From Chrysomallon squamiferum (taxonomy: Eukaryota > Mollusca > Gastropoda > Neomphalida > Peltospiridae): a stretch of DNA of 64,000 bases. The notes beneath the pieces were generated by a model. That model was not told the DNA's origin. It ran no database searches and saw only the letters and a program-made list of their open reading frames with translations. The stretch covers positions 24,316,255 to 24,380,254 of the forward strand of contig CM022670.1 of the NCBI GenBank assembly GCA_012295275.1, given 5' to 3'. Position 1 is the stretch's first letter, and each line of letters opens with the position of its first letter. Of this stretch, positions 15,169-39,295 are shown piece after piece. Both the position numbers and the translations under genes were made by a program.

Positions 15169-16502
15169 TCATTATAATAATTGTACACTACTTTTCAAAA
15201 AATAATATGTGACATTAAAACTGTTTATAAAAGAAAATTAACAGACATTAACAACTTCACTCATTTCCCCCTTTTTTTTTTTTTTTTTTTTTTAAAGTGA
15301 CATCATTTAAGGCACTTTTGGCTGGGTTTCCCCCCCCAGTCAATATAAAGAACAAACAAATGATTTTAATACATTACTGGAATGTGTTCTTCTTTGGTGA
15401 ATGATAATTAGCCAGAATGTCTATCTCTTTTTACCTTTTTCACTTAAAACTATATTACTATCATTTTGTTCATCAGTATGTCAAATTAATCATATGTCAT
15501 CATTAAGTAGAAAATCTAATAAAAGTTATCGATAAGTAAATATAAAAATGTAAGAAAAATATAATCGTAATGATCCTGTTCACAGCGTACAAAAAATATA
15601 TATTTGGTTTTTCATAGGGGTTTTGTAATGTACATTTGTGGTGGAGCAATGGTATATATACTGATCAGTCTTGACATTATGGTTATTTGGTGCTACTTTC
15701 AAACAGCTAGTTCTATTTACACTGGACAGTCAGTCTGCTATGTATATATATATATATATATATCTATATATATATGTGTGTGTGTGTATGTGTATGAAAA
15801 TTAATGAACACTAATTTTATTGCATTTATTTAGGCTGACATGGTAACAATTCATCAATAAAGGCAAGTATATTTTTTCTCTCTTTCTCGTTTAAGGTAAC
15901 AAAAAAAAAAAAGCAATTTTATATTACTCTTTAGTGTGTGTATGTGTATGTTAATTTTATAACCAACAGTTATAAAAAGTGAAGACATCTGTAGATAAAT
16001 TTTATCATTTGCAGGATTTTCATGCCATGTTGTAATGTATTTATTTAATGCTGGTATTTTTATGCCTTTTATTTAACAGCATATGAATTACTTTCAATGA
16101 ATTTTTCAGTAAGAATATTCAAGAAAGTTTGATTAAACATGTATACACCTTAAAATTCCAACAGCAACAGCTGAAGGAATTAAAAATGTTAATTTACTCA
16201 AGTTAGGACAACTGAAAAGTGTCATTGCCTAAACTGAACAAGCTGCCTTTATATACTGAAGATATGTTACATGTAAATAATTGTTACATGATAAACATGG
16301 CATATGTGGAAGAGTTAATATGAATGTGTCAGTTACTAGTAACAGAAAAAAAGCAGTAGCAAAATGACTGTCCATTCCATAACATTTTGTAATTAAGATT
16401 CACTAAGCTGCACTGTCAGCATCAGGATATATCAAAGTGTGGCACAGAAGCTGTTAAAAATCACACAGAACTGTCATCAGTACTTTCAGTGAATCTGTGT
16501 CC
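13039..16502. other. Convergent 3' UTR interval between MIEAP-like (+) and beta-thymosin (-)
   Basis: No coding sequence was recognised. AATAAA at 13353-13358 is the likely poly(A) signal of the MIEAP-like gene. The remainder is probably long 3' UTR of the minus-strand thymosin gene; TTTATT motifs near 14573, 14732, 15827 and 16038 would be its candidate AATAAA signals. Simple repeats include a 37-base A run at 15129-15165, a T run near 15271-15293 and mixed TA/TG near 15739-15788. Confidence 0.45.
15129..15165. repeat. 37-base A homopolymer
   Basis: Uninterrupted A run, reading as T on the thymosin strand. It could be the tail of a retroposed sequence on the plus strand, but no body or target-site duplication was identified. 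Confidence 0.9.
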
Positions 16503-27875
<11,373 letters not shown>

Positions 27876-27912
27876 TTTTCACAGATGTGATTAACAGTAA
27901 TTACTTGCTGTT
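27876..27912 (-). other. 5' UTR segment of beta-thymosin exon
   Basis: Thirty-seven bases between a good acceptor (TATATTTCAG) and the thymosin ATG. This shows that transcription starts upstream of this exon, in a separate 5' exon. Confidence 0.55.
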
Positions 27913-29849
27913 CTGAAATATAAATATGTCAAACAATTATTAAAAGAACAAAACAGTTTATTTAACACACAACACTTTTTTAAATTTTAAATTTATATGA
28001 AAATACACAAAATTATTGTTAAGGAGAGCAGAGTAGAGATGAAATCTTCTGCTGTTTTTTTAATTTGGAATCTTTTATGTGGATCTTTTTCAGAGACAAA
28101 CTGATCCAGCAATTTCATTGTTTGTTTTCTTCTCGTTAAGTAACTAATATTAATACTTTTTATTTCCAACCAGTGCAGATTTCAAGATTCTATCAAGATC
28201 TTTCATATGCAGTCTTGACAATATTATAGTTTAATAATATTCATTATTATTAAGAATTTTATAATTAATAGTAAGCATTAATTCATTCAACTTGCTGTTC
28301 CAGATTAAAACAAAGAAACAGATCAAGATAGACATATTTTGGAAAGACTATAGTTACATCACTGTGCATTTTTGTTTTCATTTTTACATTGAATTTAAAA
28401 AAAAAAAAAAAAAAAATAAATATTAAAATCAGATTAAAAAAAATATTCGCATTGTGATTTGTGATACTGCTATGACAGTATTTAACACACCCTACTAAAC
28501 TTTATGATCAATCTTTTGGTGTTTATGTATTAAACAGTCTATGAAAGCAATATATATTCTGATTCATAACAGATCTGTCTGGACTGAATTTATGAGCTGT
28601 TTTGCAAAGTTTATGCAGTTTGTAGGTATTGTTAATTTAAATTAACCTTTGTATTTTTAGTGTGGTGAGTGTGCCTATATATTTCAATCTGGCCAGAACA
28701 ACCTTTTTTTTTTTTTTTTAACCTTATAAAAAAAAAAAAAAAAAATCCTATTGTTCTATTAATTATCTCAGATTATCCTAATATTTCAGGTAATCACACC
28801 AAATATGACATAATCCTGGATGAACAGTTAATTGAATCAAAACTTCATTTTACATAAAACATTAAATGCCAATTATATACAAAATATGGATTGGTAATCT
28901 AATAATAAATAAATAAATAAATAAAAAATAAAAAAAGCTAATTGTAATATAATCTGTTATGTATTTTTGGAAAATCATCAAAATTCTTCCCAGTTCCCAG
29001 TCTTATTGGAACTGCAGTGACACAATATGACATGTTGATAGGATCAGTGGGCATACAGCTCATCCAGTGTGCCACTGTAACATCTCCACTGTACACACAG
29101 AAACAGGAAATTTTTCACATTTTGTAACTCAGTTTAAGCTAACAGTGACTGCCATGACAGGATGTTATACAAGCCTGAGTGAATCTTTCCAGGATGGTTA
29201 CAACATGGAAGCAATTTAATTATGTTTAATACTCTGCCGTTTATTTTATTTTATTTTATAATGGTTGCATGTGTATGCATGTGTTCATGTGTTTTATAAA
29301 AGAAAATGAATAACATGTACAATCAATTTGTGTCACATTTTGGCTAACATTAGGTTGAGAAGAAGGAGAAAGATTATTATAAATACTTTCAATAATATAT
29401 TTTCTATAGCATTACATGCTGTGAACTGTTCAAGCCTTGAACAATAAAGAATACAAGGTTTGTTGCCAGTGTTTAAAACACATCACTCACCAAATGCACG
29501 CCATATCCAATGTGCATGCAATGCATTAATTATCAGTGCATTTTGTTCATACTGTATGTATCTGGTGAATAACATGTGTACACATTATTTGCACAAACCA
29601 GCTACTTTAACAATTTCTGTCTAGACCTGGGATAAATGACAAGCCTTTATGCTGTGGACCAAATAGCCAACATTGATCTACAATTTCCCACAGATGTTGC
29701 ATCTTAGCCTTCACCATAAAGCATTAGATGCAAAAAAAAAAAAAAATGATCAATATACAAAACGTTAAAAAAACACATGTGTACAGACTGATATACATAC
29801 CTGTGTGAACCAAGCAGCAAAACAGTATGTGGATTATGTTATTGAATTT

Positions 29850-29995
29850 TACAGCCAACACCAGAGTAAGCACACTTCCTGAATTTGACCAGAGGTGTAA
29901 CAAATACACTGTGTGTCGCGATATGCCCAGCTGACCACCGATGGTTGACAAAACCCAGTGTGGTACAACACCGAACAATTCAGATTCAGGATGCA
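29850..29995 (-). mobile_element. Tc1-like transposase N-terminal HTH remnant
   Basis: The minus strand encodes STIGGQLGISRHTVYLLH, then LWSNSGSV. This is the pattern of the second helix-turn-helix of a Tc1-like transposase (I..QLGIS..TV...L..W...GSV). The downstream catalytic part was not recognised, so this is a short decayed piece. It could be related to the C-terminal remnant 2.6 kb away on the same strand, though no continuous element links them. Confidence 0.4.
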
Positions 29996-30129
29996 AACAC
30001 ACTGATTTAAATATATAATTTTGTTATCTGACTACACAGAATGATTTACAGCGAGGAAGACTGGAATTACATAAATAGATATGTATTTTTAAATATGTCT
30101 GGACATCTCTTACACTCTGCATTTAGAAC

Positions 30130-30134
<5 letters not shown>

Positions 30135-30170
<36 letters not shown>
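30135..30170. repeat. 36-base A homopolymer
   Basis: Uninterrupted A run after AATT. It may be the tail of a retroposon; no body was identified. Confidence 0.9.
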
Positions 30171-30172
<2 letters not shown>

Positions 30173-31783
30173 AAGATACTAATTTAGATGCATTATTTTT
30201 AATGGATTTTATATCTGGATATATTCTGGACATATCTTATGAATGCAGTGGCTATAGATATACATATTATACTTGTAGTTATTTTTGCATCACTGCATAT
30301 TTAGATTCATGAAATACAGATATGTAAGATTTGTATATGTGTACATTTATAACTATTTTGAAAAAGGAGAATAGAAACAATCTTAGTTTATACTTGTTAT
30401 AAGATTCTTCTGCATGTGCGCAGTGTTTTATCTTTTGACTAATTTTGGTTTTATGGGTGTGTTACTGAATATATATAAAAAGGATTAAAACAAGTTTTAA
30501 AAACAAAATTAATTAAGAAAGCCAATCAAAAATGATTTCAGTAAATCTAAATTTGAAAAAAAAAAAAAAAAAGACTACCATAACAGACAAAATTTTAAAA
30601 TTTTCATTTAAGTAAAAATATTATATAATACAAAGGTTTTAAGCTCTATTTATGGAATTTATGTTTTTAAAAAATAAGAAATGTGACACTGGAAATTAAT
30701 TTTTATACAAGATGGGATGAAGTATATTTGTGATTATTATAACTGGAGTTGTATCTGGATTCAAATGTTTAGTCCATTTGAAATATATGAGATAAACCCA
30801 AGAACTGATCCTTATTTTCATTCAAATAAAAAAAAAAAAAAAAAAAAAAATATACATTAAAACAATAGTAATGAAAGTTCTTAAATTAAACATTAAATAT
30901 TATTGTAAATTAAGTTGAAATAAGCATCACTGAAAAATGGTAACCAGGATAATACATTTGGTGAAATGAATCTTTAGAATGAATCACACCACCAATCACA
31001 TGAAAAATGGCATTTTGCTTGAAACAAAACAAAACAAAAACTGTTATAACCTGAATTTATTTGGCTACATAAATCTAATTAATAAATTGCTTGTTCAGAA
31101 GTAGTGCATCATTTAGGCCATTATCTATTCAAAACTTTGGGTTAAATCAAAAGATTTGGTATTTTGTCATATATTAATTAGTTCAGGTCTTGATGTTTTT
31201 CTTGGTAATGGGATACATTCCAATCATTATTCACATATTTAACTTGTAAGACAAACATCTCTGTAAAGCAAGTGATTTAGAAATACAGTTCAATCACAAC
31301 CAACAACTTGCTTCTACTTTTAACACATCCTCAGCATCCCAGATGGAAAATAATAAAACAACTTTAACACAAGTGTTGAACAGACCTTTAAAACCTTCCA
31401 CCAAAGAAAAAATAACCCATTTTGATGAAATACAGACCTCACCATTTTAAAAAAAAATTTATGGATGAATGATTTTAATTACAATTTTCAAAGATACAGA
31501 TATTGTATAGTAAAAAATAAAAAAAAATCTCTGATTGTTAAAAATCTGATCTGTGTCATGGGACTGTTAGAGGGTGAACTTCCTGTTTGAAGAGGTTACA
31601 GTACTGTTCACTTGTGTTGTGATGTCAAGTACTTTGTACAGTAATTCAAGCAGAAGTAATTTATCTCTCTTGATGCTTCTTCCCTACAGGAAAAATTATC
31701 ACAAAACACTCTACTAAACAACAATACCTGAAACATGACAGTCATTTGATTTATTCACCATTTACTGCAGCTAGGTTTTTAAT

Positions 31784-31853
<70 letters not shown>
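31784..31853. repeat. (AAC)n triplet repeat
   Basis: About 23 pure AAC units followed by AAT units. Confidence 0.9.
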
Positions 31854-31855
<2 letters not shown>

Positions 31856-34800
31856 AATAATAAAGAAAGAAATAAAAATAAAATATCAGTTCAAGTAAGA
31901 TTAAAATATTCAAAACAATAAAATACAAAATATTCAGGAAGATCTTGATAATGGCAAGAAGTTTCTCAGGGGTTTCAAATTATGTGCAATCCATTTGAAG
32001 GGGTTTACATAAAACACAGCTTATTTTGAATAAGTTCTTGTGTCATTCATGAAGAATTAACTTAAAAAATTAGCTGCTCACAAAACAATTACAGTTCATC
32101 TCATGTCACTACCAGAAATAATGGAAGTAATGTAATTGGTAAAATCTAGCAATCCTCGGTTTTCAGAGGTCCATCATCATTTATTCATTTTTTAATGAAG
32201 ATCAAAGCTCGGGCAATTTCTCCTTACATTTTGATAAATAGCTTAAAACCATGAACAAATGTAATATTTCTGTCTTACAAGCTGGAATGGAATGCAGTAC
32301 TCTGATAGAAATGAAGTGATCTTTTTACAAACAATGAAAAGTTTTCGTACTAATAAAAAGGTTAAATAAAAAGTAAGTTTGCTATTTAATGTAATTTCAT
32401 TATGACAAATTTAAACTGGGCATGTAATCTGAAAGTGAAACAAAACAAAAAATAAATAAAATTTATAATAAAATATATACATTAAATTATTGCTTAGTAC
32501 AGTATATTTTATTTTATTTTATTTTGAAAGACATTTCAACTTATATGGTGAATGTTACGCATTTCAAAAATGAGAATTTACTAGTAACACACCAAAATCA
32601 GAATTTCAGAAAATAATTTTCTTGCAAGATAGAGTAACATGAAAGGCCTGAGCCTATCTGATCTCTGCCATTTTAGTGCAATAGGCACTACATATATTTA
32701 CATTTCCAACTGAATTCAGTTAACGAATATTTAAGCCTTCAAATACCTACAGTGATAGTTTGACTTTATATTACACTGAATTATTGTATTTATCAATATA
32801 GTCAATTCCTGGATATCATCAATCAGTACCATAGCAAAAACTTTTGGCTTTTTTTTTTTTTTTGACTATTTTTATGAAACAGGTGAAAATATCAGAAAAT
32901 TTAAGCTACCATTTGCACTAAAAAATAAAAACAGCATTACCCAATAATTGTTTTTAGTACACTTCATGAAATTTTTTTCCCCCTTTCATAATTATGTGGG
33001 TTTTTTAAGGATAGTAACCATTGTGGTGCACATTATTCAGTGAAAAGAATAACAAAATTGTGACTAGCACTGTTAAATGACAAACTGATTTTCAAAATGT
33101 TGTAAGTGCTGCTGAAGGGAAATAAACAATGAAAGCTAATGATAAAGAATTTTATCTTAAAAATAAAGCTGGAATTGACCAGATGACAGTAATAAAGTAG
33201 GTGATTTATATTTACATTTAAAGAATGTAATAAGCCAGAATTTAAAATTTAAAGTTTTTAAAATAAATATATGCAATTCATTTAATGGATTTTTAAAATA
33301 AATTGTATTGAATGTGGTTCATTTATTTATTAAAAAAAAACAAAAAAAAAACAACAAAAATACAAAGAAAACAACAAAAAAAACCTGAGATATGTACACA
33401 AACAAGAAAATAATATGTGCATGTTATAAAGTGCTTTGGGTTGAAAGTAAACAAACAATGATATGCAACACCCAAATAATCTTCTGTTCTTCGTTACTTT
33501 TATTGCATTTTTTTCAGGTTAAAATATCTGGGTGGGTGTTGTAAATGTGGATTTCACTTTACTCAAGTTAATACAAGTAAATAACTGATGTATTCAATAG
33601 ATACACATTTCATGTGATTTAAAATTTAAATAAACATTTATTCATCAGACCATTTAGCAGTGAAATAACACTGAGGATATTCAGGTCAATCATTCCACAT
33701 TTCAACTCGATGTGAAAACAGCCCACAGGGTTTATTTGTAAAGAAAACATTCAGTAGACTACATAAACACATCTTCACATATATATGTACACACAAATGA
33801 AAAAAAATCAAAAAAATAATATATATATATATATCTAAAAAACACAATTTTTTGATAATGATTAGCTTACCTGTATAAATGACTTAACAAAATATATAAT
33901 ACTTTGAAAATAATAAATGAAAATCACACCACTCAGAAACAGCTTTACCTGTCATAATCAATCACAGAGGTAAATTATTCCATATTAAACTGCTTGTAAA
34001 AATTGTGCAAAAGGGTTATTATTCCATTTTTTTTAAATTAAATATAAGCATTAATTTCTTAAAAATGAACAATAATAATAAAAAAAGTGATTTTCTGATA
34101 ATATATTTTTAACCTGAATAAGTGAGTTACAAAATTTCCTATCTGGAATTATATAAAGGTTTGAAAACAAAAATCATTCCACTAAGTAACAGCTAGAGGA
34201 ATGGACACAGGCAACAATTGTAAATGAAAATGGTTTGAAATGCATTGCATTCCTGTCAGACAAAGAACTGTATTGAAAGAGAAATTCAGCTGTTCTCTGT
34301 GGTCTCTATACAATACACACACACAGTACATTCAAGTAAATAATGGAAGAAAAGGAAAGCGACATATTGTTACTAAAAACCAATCCATTCATTTTCATTG
34401 ATAATAGAACACTTAGCAACACATTTTTCTGACATCTTAATAAAACTGAATAGGTTGACATGGTCATACTGCATTGCTTGTAATGACACTCTACTGTGTA
34501 AATCTAATGTACTGCATTGCATAAAGTGAATCTTTTGGAATAGACTGGTTGAAAACCATCCTGGAATGCATAGGGTAAATAATGATATATATTACATACT
34601 GGAATATATATGTAAATAATAATATGTAAGATAATACTGGCTAAATATTGAAATTGTATACTTAGAATCCACAGTGTAAATAATGAAGTATGAAGGGTTA
34701 ACAAGTTTCAAAGGAAGAGTCAAATTAGTTACCAAGTGTTGTTTTTTAAATCCTATTCTTTTAGAAACTGGATCCCAAACATTTATATTTCTCTCTTTAT

Positions 34801-37800
34801 TCCAGTATCTGATAATTTTCATCATGTGCCAATTTGTCAGGTCCTCACTAAAAAGCTTTTTCTGTTCTTTTTCTTCAGCTCGACTGGTGTGATTTTTTTT
34901 TTGTTTATATATATATATATATTTTTTTTTTAGATCAGAAGAAAACATATGCAGTTATTCATCAGAATAAACTGAAATGTAGGCCAAAAACAAATTAATG
35001 TTAAAATTCATACTGATTAAAACCTGCAACACAGTGATCACAGTACAAGTATTTTGTAACATCAGCAGTGCCAAATTTTTTCACAAAAAGATAGAAAACA
35101 AATGCTTGAACTGAAAAGTTTCTAAGAAAATTTTTTCAATTTAAAAAAGAAAAACATTGTTTTGAAGGGAAATTTATACACTTTCAGATGAGATTAATTG
35201 TAAGCCTCCTTGGTGATTGTGGAAAGGGCAGAAGACTACAAATGAAACTGTGTGCATTTTCTGATGCATAGGAAGGCATGCCATGCTGTGTGTGAATGAG
35301 CTGAAATGGCACAATTCCTCAAAAAATAATTATAAAATTTGCTCACTTTCACCAAACAAAAACAAACAGTACAACTGAAAAGGGCAAATACTGTGCTATA
35401 CATTTTATGCTCTTTTGAAAAAAAAGTTTATGTGTGCTGAGCTGGGAATAGATAACAGTTTAGAGGCAGCTGTGCAGTGCATGTGACAGTATCTAATTCT
35501 ATATGCTGTAATGAAAGCTAATTTTTATTGCCACCACAATTTTGCCTATAATTTCTGCAGTACAGATTCTAATAATTATCATCTGAATGTTTCCAGCCTG
35601 TTGTTGGCCTTATGCCAAACGGTCAGGCTGAAGGATTAAAGGGCATGGCTTTGAAATTATACAATTCCAGACCAGAGGTCATTAATTATGTAAATGGACA
35701 TATTTTGTTACAGTTTTCAAACCTAAACATTTCTCTCATAATTGGTTTATGTATAAAGTTTAATTTTATTTACAATCTTCTATTAAATAAGTTGGAAGAA
35801 TGGGAATCTCTGGGGTGTGGAGAATTAGAATTTGTAGTCAAGATATTGATGACTTTAGTGTGAAGATCAAAGACATGCAATATTTTTACTTGACTGAAAA
35901 TAATATATCCCACACTAACACACATTAAGGGATAAAAAAAAAATTTAGCTCAACTATTTTTATATATTTGTTCTCACTATTATATATTTAAACCACCTGC
36001 TGTGAAAGATGAAGCCTTTTTCATGGCTGTTAAGGTATATATATACATTTTTCACATTCTCTGCATGTAGCACTCACAGAGTCAGATACACTGCTAGTGA
36101 TATATATTTTTTTTAAAGCAAGTTGATAAAAGATTTCATTTTCAGCATCTTTTGTTAACTGCAAAATTTTCTAAAATGATTCACATGATGCTTGACCTCT
36201 GCTGACTTATGACACACATTCCCCACACCTGTTCATTCAGCCTTAAAAAATTACCTTCTTTAAAACATTAATCTTATCACTTAGTTCCATTGCAAGTTTA
36301 ACGAACAGCAAAGTTTTGTTAATGTTTTATCATTTATTTTAATAACCAAAACATCATATGCAATAGTCCATTCATCCATGCACAAAAATAACCATCTGTT
36401 GCAAGTCTGATAAATGACTGGAAAGTGACATCATTTTTAAACCTAGGCAAGCTGTCAATGACAATGCTGATGAAAGGCAAGTGAACACCGATTTATTCAA
36501 ATGTATTTCAGACACATCTGTGCAGCACATATTACACAGCTTTATTTTCACTATGCTTTCAGCAATTACAATAGGACTTTTCTTTATAAATAAGAAAGAC
36601 CCCAGTTTAAAATCAACAACACTAGATAAACACTGTTCTTTTTACTGTTTTACTACATGAGGTCAATGCCAATGGTGGTATATGAGAACAGTTTCTTCAA
36701 CACCAAAAGTGTTGAACTTTGGGAACATGGCACACAATTCAATGTGATTTTAATGAAATGTTTCTGTGTTGGGATATGGATTTGATGCTGTAAATAATAT
36801 TACATGCTGACTGCAAAGTTGTAGACTAACACTAAAACAAAGAAGTTGAAATGACTTTAGGATGATAACCCTGAAGCCTGAGGAAAGATTTTATCAGCCC
36901 ATAATAGCAACACAAAAACAACCATTAGCACATGCTCAATATCTTCTGAAGATTTCTAAAATTAATAAACCCAATATTTTATTTTCTCCAATTACATTTT
37001 GTGATCAATTTTTCAAATATAAAATACTAGTAATAGGAAAAATAAAAATTAAATGAATTAGCTTCTTAAATTTGCAACTGAAATAAGAAATGTTACAGAA
37101 AAGTATCATTATTTTCAAAAATATTCACCACTGCTCAAGTAAATATAGGCCTAACAGAGTTTAGAATGTTTTGAGTTTGTTTTTCTGAATACCACAACAA
37201 CTGCCTTTTGATTAATTTTCTATGATCAATTATTAAATGTCAAATGTTTGGTAATACACAGCTCATACTTAAAATATTCTACAGTTTATTAGCTATTTAG
37301 TGCAGATGTTACCTGTTTTATCTTCATGTATATATATATATATATATATATATATCTCATACATGCATACATACACATTTATATAAACATACATGTATAC
37401 ATTCATACACACATACAGACATGTAAATATACATATACATTTTACATTTAAATATACTTTTAAGCATGTGTGTACAACTGTGTAGGTTGTGAATAGTGAT
37501 ATGAAGTATGACAACATTAGATTGATGCAAGATACATTTACGAATCTGAACTTACAGACAGAACTATAAATTACAGTGTAACCTTTTGGTCATTTTAACT
37601 ATTTGTGTGTCCAGTGAGATGACCCGGTCATGTAGGTTTTAATTGACTGTTAATAAATATTATTTATTACTGTCAACTGTATTAGTCCATCAGAAATGAA
37701 CATAACACCAAAGGCTAGTGGTCTCACACACATACACAGACAGACAGACAAGCATCAATTAGACACTGTAACAACAATATGTAGATATTCTGTCATCTGA

Positions 37801-38340
37801 TTAGTAGCAGTACACACCAAGGTCATTTCAAGCAGTCTGACTGTCTCACAAATTTGGTATGAGGCTTGTTAAACAGGAAACCATGTCATTTATTTTTATC
37901 TCAAGTGCAAACAACACACCTACTCAGGTTAACAAAGTTCACAGAGAAGCTTTGTGACATCTTTCAAGCTTCTTAAAACCTGTAAGAGAGAATCTTTAAC
38001 TGGCAAAATACTTCTCTCATCAAGATGTCTGAAAAGTGAAACCAGAATATTTTGTTAAGTGATCTCAGAAGTTACAGAACACATTTATGATGTCAAACGT
38101 GATGTCATACTGCTATCTGAAACAAATAAAAACATTAATTAAATGAATAAATCAAAATTATGAGGAATGTATGACAGTACCCAAATAACACTCACTGCTA
38201 CAACAATAAGGACTGCCATTTACGAGGAATCTTTTAAAATAAAGAAGTTTGCATTTTCTTGATGTTATGGCCATAGCATAACAAATAAACTTTTGTTCCT
38301 GAAAGGTGATATTCACTTACACATGATAATGCTTTGATAT

Positions 38341-38390
38341 CTAACCAATGAAATCTGACCATTGAAATCTGACCAATGAAATCTAACCAT
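38341..38390. repeat. 14-bp tandem repeat carrying CCAAT motifs
   Basis: Three full 14-bp units, CTAACCAATGAAAT, CTGACCATTGAAAT and CTGACCAATGAAAT, and a partial fourth (CTAACCAT). Units 1 and 3 contain CCAAT; unit 2 has CCATT. This is a true minisatellite-like array, not a microsatellite. Confidence 0.85.
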
Positions 38391-38547
38391 TTAAAGGCAA
38401 TTTAATTCAATTTAAAAACAAGCTAATTTTGAAGAATATATGTCAAATTTGAAATTAACAATTTTAAAACTTGTCAATTTTAGTTCTTGAAATTAGCAGT
38501 GTTAAGACTTACCATATTATTCACACAAAACAATTACAATAATGTAT

Positions 38548-38605
38548 AGATATATATATGTGTGTGTGTGTGTGTGTGGTGTGTGTGTGTGTGTGCGCGC
38601 GCGCA
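38548..38605. repeat. (TA)n-(TG)n-(CG)n tract, Z-DNA candidate
   Basis: About 58 bp of alternating pyrimidine-purine DNA moving from TA to TG to CG units, broken by a single extra G near 38579. The CG end (GCGCGCGCGC) is the strongest Z-forming dinucleotide. Confidence 0.8.
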
Positions 38606-39259
38606 ATACAAATTAAATTGCTTTAACCTTATATCAGTATAATGTGCTGCATTTATTTCATAAATATTAACTTTACGAAACAATAATAATAAAATGAAAC
38701 CACCAAAAAAAAAAAAAAAAAGTCATTTACAAAGAAAACCAAAACAGACAGAAAAATGTTTTTCTATCGCAGATGAAATCTGATGAGTTTTACTTTGCAT
38801 CTGAGAAGTCACCGTGTCCCAGTCTACACTTACATGTGTGTATTTAACTACAGTTGATGTCATACCATAAACACACAAAGGTGCAACACTGTGTCATCAT
38901 GGGTGTAGACATGTACAAAAACTAGCTTCACGCGAGGTATAAAGTTAAAACGACAAGCACATCATCTAATGTGTGTAACCTGTAATTGTCATGTTTGGTT
39001 TTCAGTTTTAATGAACTCATGTCTATGTAATTTTTATGGTTATTTCATGCAGCACAAAATTAAACATGTCATGGTACTATGCCATAACAATCTCATCCCA
39101 GACAGTTTAATGTTCTAGCCTTAAAGACTAATTTGAGAGTTACATGGTAAATAAAAATGAAATATAAGTGTAAAATAATGGCTAAACATTGCTGTCAACA
39201 TATCCCGTAATACAGTAAGAAGTAAAACAAACATTTACTTATTTTCTTTCTTTTTTTTT

Positions 39260-39295
<36 letters not shown>

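Noticed and set aside
35612-35863. 83-aa open frame near 35.7 kb
   Set aside because: No recognisable motif and no supporting splice sites; consistent with chance.
38341-38390. CRISPR-like direct repeats
   Set aside because: Contiguous tandem units with no spacers in a eukaryotic genome; this is a minisatellite.
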